This document shows positions 58,446 to 64,000 of a DNA stretch of 64,000 bases, piece by piece. The notes under the pieces were generated by a model. It saw only the letters and a program-made list of their open reading frames with translations, searched no databases and was not told where the DNA came from. Within the stretch, counting starts at the first letter, position 1, and each line of letters starts with the position of its first letter. Position numbers and translations under genes: made by a program. This DNA is from Vibrio mimicus CAIM 602 (GTDB lineage Bacteria > Pseudomonadota > Gammaproteobacteria > Enterobacterales > Vibrionaceae): contig NZ_AOMO01000016.1 in NCBI RefSeq assembly GCF_000338875.1, forward strand, positions 1 through 64,000, read 5' to 3'.

Positions 58446-58898
58446 TTAAAACTCTCGACGTGCGCATTTAAGTTGAGCAGAGCAAACGACATCGCCATCG
58501 ACTTTGGCAACACCATTAAACAGTGCAATACCGCGACGCTCTTTTAGAAACTCAACTTCAATCATCAGTTGATCGCCTGGGGTAACTGGCTTACGGAACT
58601 TCGCTTCATCAATACTTGCAAAATAGTACAGTTCATTTTCTTTTGGCGCACCAAAGGTTTTAAACGCCAACAAGCCAGTAGCTTGCGCCATGGCTTCTAA
58701 AATCAGTACGCCGGGAAAAACCGGCAGTTGTGGAAAATGACCGGTAAACTGAGGCTCGTTCACTGAAACATTTTTTAAACCAATCAGGTATTTGCCTTCT
58801 TCATAATCCGTGACGCGATCGATCAGCAAAAATGGGTAGCGATGCGGAAGAAGCGATTGAATTTCAGTGATGTTCATCGTTTTCTTGTCAGTAGTCAA
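58446..58898 (-). CDS. fabZ: 3-hydroxyacyl-ACP dehydratase FabZ
   Basis: A 150-residue hotdog-fold dehydratase of fatty-acid elongation. Motifs: [14 protein letters not shown] (catalytic His just ahead: HRYPF region) and [12 protein letters not shown] (catalytic Glu). The chosen start is a TTG ([14 protein letters not shown]) with AGG 9 nt upstream; ATG codons at 58877 (MNITEI) or 58904/58907 are alternatives with poorer spacing. It sits between lpxD and lpxA, sharing the hydroxyacyl-ACP pool with them. Confidence 0.93.
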
Positions 58899-58985
58899 AG
58901 TCATCATCCTGTTCGTGTAAAAATAAATAAAGGAATACCCAACAGCGAAAAGACTCGCAAGATGCGAGCCTTTGGTGTCAGCCAA

Positions 58986-60038
58986 TTACGCTTGTGAATT
59001 ATCAGGCTGCTCAGTGTCTGATTGCTCAAGCAGTTTTTCTAGAGCTTTCAGTCGCTTATGCATATCTTCAATGCGGTGCACTCGAGCAGCCGTTTTGCGC
59101 CACTCTTTGTTGGTTTGCAGAGGAATACCGGAAGAGTACATCCCCTTCTCCTCAATGCTACGCATCACCATACCCATACCTGTGATGGTCACACCATCAG
59201 CAATCTCGATATGGCCGTTAAGCACACTTGCACCACCAATGATGCAATACTTACCGATACGAGTGCTGCCGGCGATAATGGTACCACCCGCTAAGGCGCT
59301 ACCATATCCGATGTGCACGTTATGCGCGATTTGCAGTTGGTTATCGATGATCACGTTATCTTCAATCACGGTATCGTCTAGCGCACCGCGATCGATGGTT
59401 GTGCAAGCGCCGATTTCTACGCGATCACCAATACGAACTGAACCAAGCTGAGGGATTTTGATCCACTCGCCACGTTCGTTGGCATAGCCAAAACCGTCAG
59501 CGCCAATCACAGTACCAGACTGAATTAAGCAGTCTGAGCCAATTTCCACCTTATGATAGATGGTGACATTCGCCCAGAGTTTGGTGTTATCACCCAAACG
59601 TGCTTGCTTACCAATGAAACAGCCGGCACCAATCACGACGTTATCACCAAGCTGCACGCCTGATTCAATCACCGCATTAGCACCAATCGAAACGTTACTA
59701 CCTAACTTCGCATCTTCGGCAATCACAGCGCTGGGGGCGATACCGTACGCTGGAGCAGGAGTCGAATCTAACGCCTGTGTCACTTTGGCAAAAGCCACAT
59801 AAGGATCTGCGACCACCAGAGCGTTACCAGGGCAGAGTTCACGCTCACTGGCTTTGACCATGATGACCGTCGCTTTGCAATCACTTAAGTGTTTACTGTA
59901 TTTAGGATTGGACAAGAACGTCACATTCCCAAGCTGTGCCTTATCCATAGGCGCAACGGCACTGACTAGTGCTGCTGGATCACCGTACAACTCCCCTCCG
60001 GTGATGGTGGCCAATTCGGCTAAAGTTAGTGTGGTCAT
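58986..60038 (-). CDS. lpxD: UDP-3-O-(3-hydroxyacyl)glucosamine N-acyltransferase
   Basis: A 350-residue left-handed beta-helix enzyme, the third step of lipid A synthesis. The N-terminal uridine-binding domain ([18 protein letters not shown]) leads to hexapeptide repeats ([20 protein letters not shown]) with the catalytic His in [19 protein letters not shown] short C-terminal helix ([18 protein letters not shown]) follows. Gap to skp is 9 nt. Confidence 0.96.
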   Translation of the reverse strand: MTTLTLAELATITGGELYGDPAALVSAVAPMDKAQLGNVTFLSNPKYSKHLSDCKATVIMVKASERELCPGNALVVADPYVAFAKVTQALDSTPAPAYGIAPSAVIAEDAKLGSNVSIGANAVIESGVQLGDNVVIGAGCFIGKQARLGDNTKLWANVTIYHKVEIGSDCLIQSGTVIGADGFGYANERGEWIKIPQLGSVRIGDRVEIGACTTIDRGALDDTVIEDNVIIDNQLQIAHNVHIGYGSALAGGTIIAGSTRIGKYCIIGGASVLNGHIEIADGVTITGMGMVMRSIEEKGMYSSGIPLQTNKEWRKTAARVHRIEDMHKRLKALEKLLEQSDTEQPDNSQA

Positions 60039-60047
60039 AGTTTTCGA

Positions 60048-60557
60048 TTATTTAATGGCTTTAATAACTTTCTCAGATAGATTGTGCTCTGGCTTACCAT
60101 ATTGCATTGCACTGGTGTCTAGTACGATGTCGTAGCCTTCTTTCTCAGCCACTTTCTTCACCGCATCTTGGATCACTTTAAACAGTTTCTGCTTCTCTTC
60201 AGCTTCACGACGTGCTGAAGCTTGCTCTAGAGCCTGAGCTTTGATCTTGTATTTGCTATCCAACTGACCGATTTCGATACGGAGTTTTTCAACTTCGTCT
60301 TGACCCATCAATTGACCATCACGCTTTAACTTTTCAATCTTGGTTTTTGCATCCGCTTGGATTGCTTGTAGCTCAGCAGCTTTATCTTTGAACTCTTCCT
60401 GCATTTTTTGCAGAACAACTTCACGCTGCGGTAATGCCTGGAACACTTGCGCAGTATTGATATAACCAATTTTCTGCGCTGCTTCAGCCGCATTAGCCAC
60501 TAAAGATGAGCTTAGGATAATCAGGCCAAGACCGGCTGCTTTGATCATGTTTTTCAA
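60048..60557 (-). CDS. skp: Periplasmic chaperone Skp (OmpH)
   Basis: A 169-residue protein with signal peptide (MKNMIKAAGLGLIILSSSLVANA) and long basic helices (EEFKDKAAELQAIQADAKTK) forming the tentacles of the trimeric chaperone that holds unfolded outer-membrane proteins. It follows bamA by 14 nt, as expected for the bamA-skp-lpxD order. Confidence 0.95.
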   Translation of the reverse strand: MKNMIKAAGLGLIILSSSLVANAAEAAQKIGYINTAQVFQALPQREVVLQKMQEEFKDKAAELQAIQADAKTKIEKLKRDGQLMGQDEVEKLRIEIGQLDSKYKIKAQALEQASARREAEEKQKLFKVIQDAVKKVAEKEGYDIVLDTSAMQYGKPEHNLSEKVIKAIK

Positions 60558-60571
60558 AATATGTTCCTCTC

Positions 60572-62983
60572 CTAGAAGGTTCTTCCAATAGTGAAGGTGA
60601 AGAACTCTTCGTCGTCACCCTCATAAATTTTAATCGGTTTAGCCAATGAGAAAACCAAAGGCCCCATTGGCGACATCCACTGCAAAGCGACGCCGTATGA
60701 TGAACGATAATTGGTTGGATCTGAGTAATCGTAGTAATACTGGTTACCATAAGCAGCATTAGAACGGTAATCAAATTCGGTATCCCACACACTCGCCATA
60801 TCATAGAAGATACTGGTACGGATTTGGCTACGCGCTTCATCCGAGGCAAACGGTGTTGGTACAATCAGCTCAACACTGGCTAAAGCAATCGCGTTACCGC
60901 CGACTGAATCATCAGTTGCCGTATCCGAGCCATTGTTTGAGCCGGAGAAATCACGATACACCGCTTTAGGACCTGCAGAGTTTGACCCAAAACCACGTAA
61001 TGAGGTAAAGCCGCCCGCATAGAAGTTCTCATAAAACGGGAACAGGTTATCTTTTCCATCCGTTTGACCGTAGCCATTACCGTAACCCAATCGTCCGCGT
61101 AATAACAAGGTGAACTCGTGTTTCTTGGTCAGCGGGAAGTATTGACGTACATCGTATTGCAACTTGAAGTACTGGGCATCAGAGCCTGGAACCGTCATTT
61201 TATAGAAGGCGCGCTGATGGTTACCTGCCGTCGGGAAATAACTGTTATTCAGGTTGTTACGTGTCCATGCCAAGTTAATATCGAAATCGTCAGTCAATAA
61301 GTTACCGCCGGAATCAATATTACTCGCTTGCGCTGTCAGGAAGTTTTCTACTTGTAAATATGGTGTCAAATTACCGATCTTGTTATGGGTATAACCAACA
61401 CCAAACTCGAAGCGGTTTAACTCATCGTATGGGAAACCCCAAGTCAGATTCGTACCGTAACTTTCGTTGGTATAGTCAACAATACCCGCTTCAGAGGCTT
61501 CAAACTGGTTATAGAAAACTTTACCACCAAGGCTAACACCATCAAGGTTCCAGTATGGATCGCGATATTCCAGAGTCAGGTTTTTCTGGTAATCGTTGAT
61601 CATGGCATTGACGCCAACGCGATTACCGCTACCCAAGAAGTTGTCTTGTTGCAAACCAATCTGGAAACTCACTCCGGACTCAGTACCGTAGCCAACACCG
61701 AAGTTAATACTGCCTGAGTTGGCTTCTTTGACACTATAAACAAGGTCAACTTGGTCTTCACTGCCAGGAACACGTACCGTCTGCACTTCTACCGTTTCAA
61801 AGAAACCCAAACGATTCAGACGTGTTTTACCAGTATCAATGTCTTTGGAGTTAAGCCAACTGCCTTCCATTTGACGCATTTCACGACGCAGCACTTCATC
61901 ACGCGTGCTGTTGTTGCCCACAAAACGGATATCACGCACATAGATGCGCTTGCCCGCTTCTACGTGGACAACTAAGGAAACTTGCTGTTTTTCGTCATCA
62001 AATTCAGGAAGAGTACGAACTTGAGGGTAGGCATATCCTGACTCACCTAAAACTTTCTTCACACTTTCTTCAAGTCGAGTGACCGAAGAACCGTTATAGG
62101 TATCGCCGATAGCAAACGGGATCAAAGAAGTGAATTCAGCTTCTTTACCCATCAAATCACCACGGAACTGAACTTTGCTCACCGTGTACGGCTCGCCTTC
62201 ATTCAGATTGAGGGTAATGTACACACCTTTCTTATCCGGAGAGATAGCCACTTGAGTGCTGTCTACCTGAAACTTCAGGTAACCACGGTCAAGATAGTAA
62301 GTGCGCAGTGCTTCAATATCACCAGCCAGCACTTGTTTCTTGTACTTGTCATCAGCTAAGAAGTTCCACCAAGAAACATCAACATTGAGGTTAAAGCGTG
62401 ACAACAACTCCTCATCGCTGAACACTTCATTGCCAATAAAATTGATTTGCTGGATCTTGGCAGAAACGCCTTCAGTAAAGACAAACTTAAGGTCAGCACG
62501 ATTACGTGGCAATGGGGTGACTACCGCTTTCACGGTCGCGTTATATTTACCCACGCTGTAATAAAAATCTTCCAGACCTTTTTCGATATTGCTCAGCGTG
62601 GTGCGATCCAAAGCCTCACCAACTCGAATATTGGAAGCTTCCAAATTTTGCTTGAGCTGCTCTTCTTTGATCGCCTTATTGCCAGAAAATGACACGCTAG
62701 CAATGGTTGGACGCTCTTTAACTTGCACCACCAAGGTATTGCCATCTCGCAGGACTTTGACATCCTCAAAGTTACCAGAGGTATACAGCGCCTTGATTAT
62801 GTTAGCCACATCTTGTGAATCAACACTATCGCCGACTCGCACTGGCATTTTCAGCAAAGCAGCACCCAAAGCGACACGCTGTAGGCCATTAATCTGAATA
62901 TCCTGTACCACAAAATTTTCGGCACCATTCGCCGACACGCTAGTGGCGAGCAGTGTCGCGAGCAGAATCTGTTTCATCGCCAT
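60572..62983 (-). CDS. bamA: Outer-membrane assembly factor BamA
   Basis: An 803-residue Omp85 protein with a signal peptide (MAMKQILLATLLATSVSANG), five POTRA domains (about 22-420) and a 16-strand barrel (about 420-803). VRGF-type L6 motif is present as SLRGFGSNSAGPKAV, and the C-terminus ends in the aromatic residue F. It inserts beta-barrel proteins. It follows rseP (48 nt), as in other gammaproteobacteria. Confidence 0.97.
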   Translation of the reverse strand: MAMKQILLATLLATSVSANGAENFVVQDIQINGLQRVALGAALLKMPVRVGDSVDSQDVANIIKALYTSGNFEDVKVLRDGNTLVVQVKERPTIASVSFSGNKAIKEEQLKQNLEASNIRVGEALDRTTLSNIEKGLEDFYYSVGKYNATVKAVVTPLPRNRADLKFVFTEGVSAKIQQINFIGNEVFSDEELLSRFNLNVDVSWWNFLADDKYKKQVLAGDIEALRTYYLDRGYLKFQVDSTQVAISPDKKGVYITLNLNEGEPYTVSKVQFRGDLMGKEAEFTSLIPFAIGDTYNGSSVTRLEESVKKVLGESGYAYPQVRTLPEFDDEKQQVSLVVHVEAGKRIYVRDIRFVGNNSTRDEVLRREMRQMEGSWLNSKDIDTGKTRLNRLGFFETVEVQTVRVPGSEDQVDLVYSVKEANSGSINFGVGYGTESGVSFQIGLQQDNFLGSGNRVGVNAMINDYQKNLTLEYRDPYWNLDGVSLGGKVFYNQFEASEAGIVDYTNESYGTNLTWGFPYDELNRFEFGVGYTHNKIGNLTPYLQVENFLTAQASNIDSGGNLLTDDFDINLAWTRNNLNNSYFPTAGNHQRAFYKMTVPGSDAQYFKLQYDVRQYFPLTKKHEFTLLLRGRLGYGNGYGQTDGKDNLFPFYENFYAGGFTSLRGFGSNSAGPKAVYRDFSGSNNGSDTATDDSVGGNAIALASVELIVPTPFASDEARSQIRTSIFYDMASVWDTEFDYRSNAAYGNQYYYDYSDPTNYRSSYGVALQWMSPMGPLVFSLAKPIKIYEGDDEEFFTFTIGRTF

Positions 62984-63031
62984 ATTGTTTTGAGTTCTTC
63001 CTTACTGCAACTCTTGCCTAATGTTTATCAA

Positions 63032-64000
63032 TCACAGGCGAGTAAAATCGTTAAAGATTGCGATGGCCATTAAAGAGAAAATGATGGCTCCACCAATCCG
63101 ATAACCCATCTCTTGTACCTTTTCTGGTACAGGGCGACGAATTACCGCTTCAATCATGAAAAACAGTAGATGACCACCATCCAACATCGGTAGTGGCACC
63201 AAATTGATAATGCCTAGGTTGATACTGATCAGAGCCAAAAAGCCTAAAAAGTAGACAAAACCATAATCCGCTGTCGTTCCCGCGCCTTTCGCGATGGAAA
63301 TAGGACCGCTGAGATTATTCAACCCAACATCACCCACCAGCAGCTTTTTCAACATACTGATAGTCAGGTCAATCACTTGTCCGCTTTTCTCAACTGCTTT
63401 GCCAAGCGACTCAAATACACCAAATTGCAATTCAAATCGATAGCTTTGCGGCCATTCTGCGACTTTTGGTGCGATTCCCGCAAAACCAATCACTTTTCCT
63501 TGCGAAAGCTCACGGCTATCTGGCGTCAAAGTCAGCTCAACTTGTTCACCCGCTCTCTCAACCAGCACTGTGATTGGCACATTGGGATTACTTTGAATCG
63601 CATTGACTACGTGCTGCCAACCTTCAATCGCTTGCCCATTAATTTTCAGTAATGTATCACCGACTTGCAGGCCAGCGAGCTCACCGGCACCTTGCGGAGT
63701 CACATTGACCAGCTCAGTCGAGATCGTCGGTGTAAATGGCTTAAAACCAAGTGCCCCCATAGCAGACTCTGTTTCTGGGTCAAAGTTCCAATCACGCAGA
63801 TTTATTGTCTTGATTTCGTCGAGTCCGACACCTTCCGTAGAAGAGACTGTCAGTGTAAGACTGTCATCGCCGATATGGCCGATTAAACCCATATTGACGG
63901 ACTCCCAATCAGGGGTATTAACACCAGATACGGCCTTAATCTCCATCCCAGGCTCAATTCCGGCTTGGGCGGCAATTGAATATGGGGTCACTTCACCAAC
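63032..64000 (-). CDS. rseP: Regulator of sigma E protease RseP, 3' part (cut by window edge)
   Basis: A site-2 intramembrane protease that cuts RseA to activate sigma E. This partial gene covers the last 322 codons: two PDZ domains (ELAGLQVGDTLLKINGQAIE in the second), then the membrane segment with the conserved NLVPLPMLDGGHLLFFMIEA motif whose Asp is a zinc ligand. The first helix with the HExxH metal site lies outside the window. It is the gene upstream of bamA. Confidence 0.96.
   Translation of the reverse strand, partial: VGEVTPYSIAAQAGIEPGMEIKAVSGVNTPDWESVNMGLIGHIGDDSLTLTVSSTEGVGLDEIKTINLRDWNFDPETESAMGALGFKPFTPTISTELVNVTPQGAGELAGLQVGDTLLKINGQAIEGWQHVVNAIQSNPNVPITVLVERAGEQVELTLTPDSRELSQGKVIGFAGIAPKVAEWPQSYRFELQFGVFESLGKAVEKSGQVIDLTISMLKKLLVGDVGLNNLSGPISIAKGAGTTADYGFVYFLGFLALISINLGIINLVPLPMLDGGHLLFFMIEAVIRRPVPEKVQEMGYRIGGAIIFSLMAIAIFNDFTRL

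Overview
The window is a contiguous piece of a Vibrio chromosome. It most closely resembles chromosome 1 of the Vibrio cholerae clade (V. cholerae or a near relative such as V. mimicus). The reasons are the polar-flagellum gene order (flaC, flaA, flgL to flgB, cheR, cheV, flgA, flgM, flgN, flgP, flgO, flgT) with sigma-54 and sigma-28 type promoters, followed by ompA, gltX, copA, a chitobiase and the skp-lpxD-fabZ-lpxA-lpxB-rnhB-dnaE-accA cluster in Vibrio order. Species assignment rests on recalled family sequences, not on a search.

Layout. (1) 1-1070: a tRNA array with repeated Gln(UUG)-Leu(UAG) units plus Met and Leu(CAG), all on the plus strand. (2) 1337-21614: flagellar and chemotaxis genes. 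Two flagellins, the hook-filament junction proteins, rod, hook, P-ring and L-ring genes and cheR/cheV lie on the minus strand. flgA-flgM-flgN are on the plus strand, flgP-flgO (minus) and flgT (plus) encode the Vibrio outer-membrane H-ring parts. I find sigma-54-like promoters before flaA, flgK, flgF, flgB and flgO, and sigma-28-like promoters before flaC and flgM. (3) 21657-33266: tRNA-Arg, an unrecognised small protein, ompA, gltX, a CueR-type promoter with copA and a DUF411 protein, a secreted chitobiase, a TraB/GumN-like protein, tRNA-Pro and a 46-residue DUF3149 membrane protein. (4) 33447-49611: housekeeping genes: smrA, rluF, upp, purM-purN with a PurR box, a class II amidotransferase, gmhA, fadE with a FadR-like site, a TIGR03503 membrane protein, dnaQ/rnhA, yafS/gloB, mltD, a YafD-like protein, glnB and a cytochrome c. 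(5) 49659-64000: tilS, accA, dnaE, rnhB, lpxB, lpxA, fabZ, lpxD, skp, bamA and the 3' part of rseP, all on the minus strand, covering fatty-acid, lipid A and outer-membrane assembly.

The genes are almost all core functions, and I see no insertion sequence, CRISPR array, phage, toxin-antitoxin pair or defence island. I did not find a convincing undescribed multi-gene system. What deserves a second look is finer in scale: single-base length differences that break copA and rnhB, change the end of rluF and shorten one tRNA-Gln T-stem; a structured flaC leader with four GGA motifs; an internal sigma-54 promoter before flgF; and a strong terminator-like hairpin inside the lpxA-lpxB junction.
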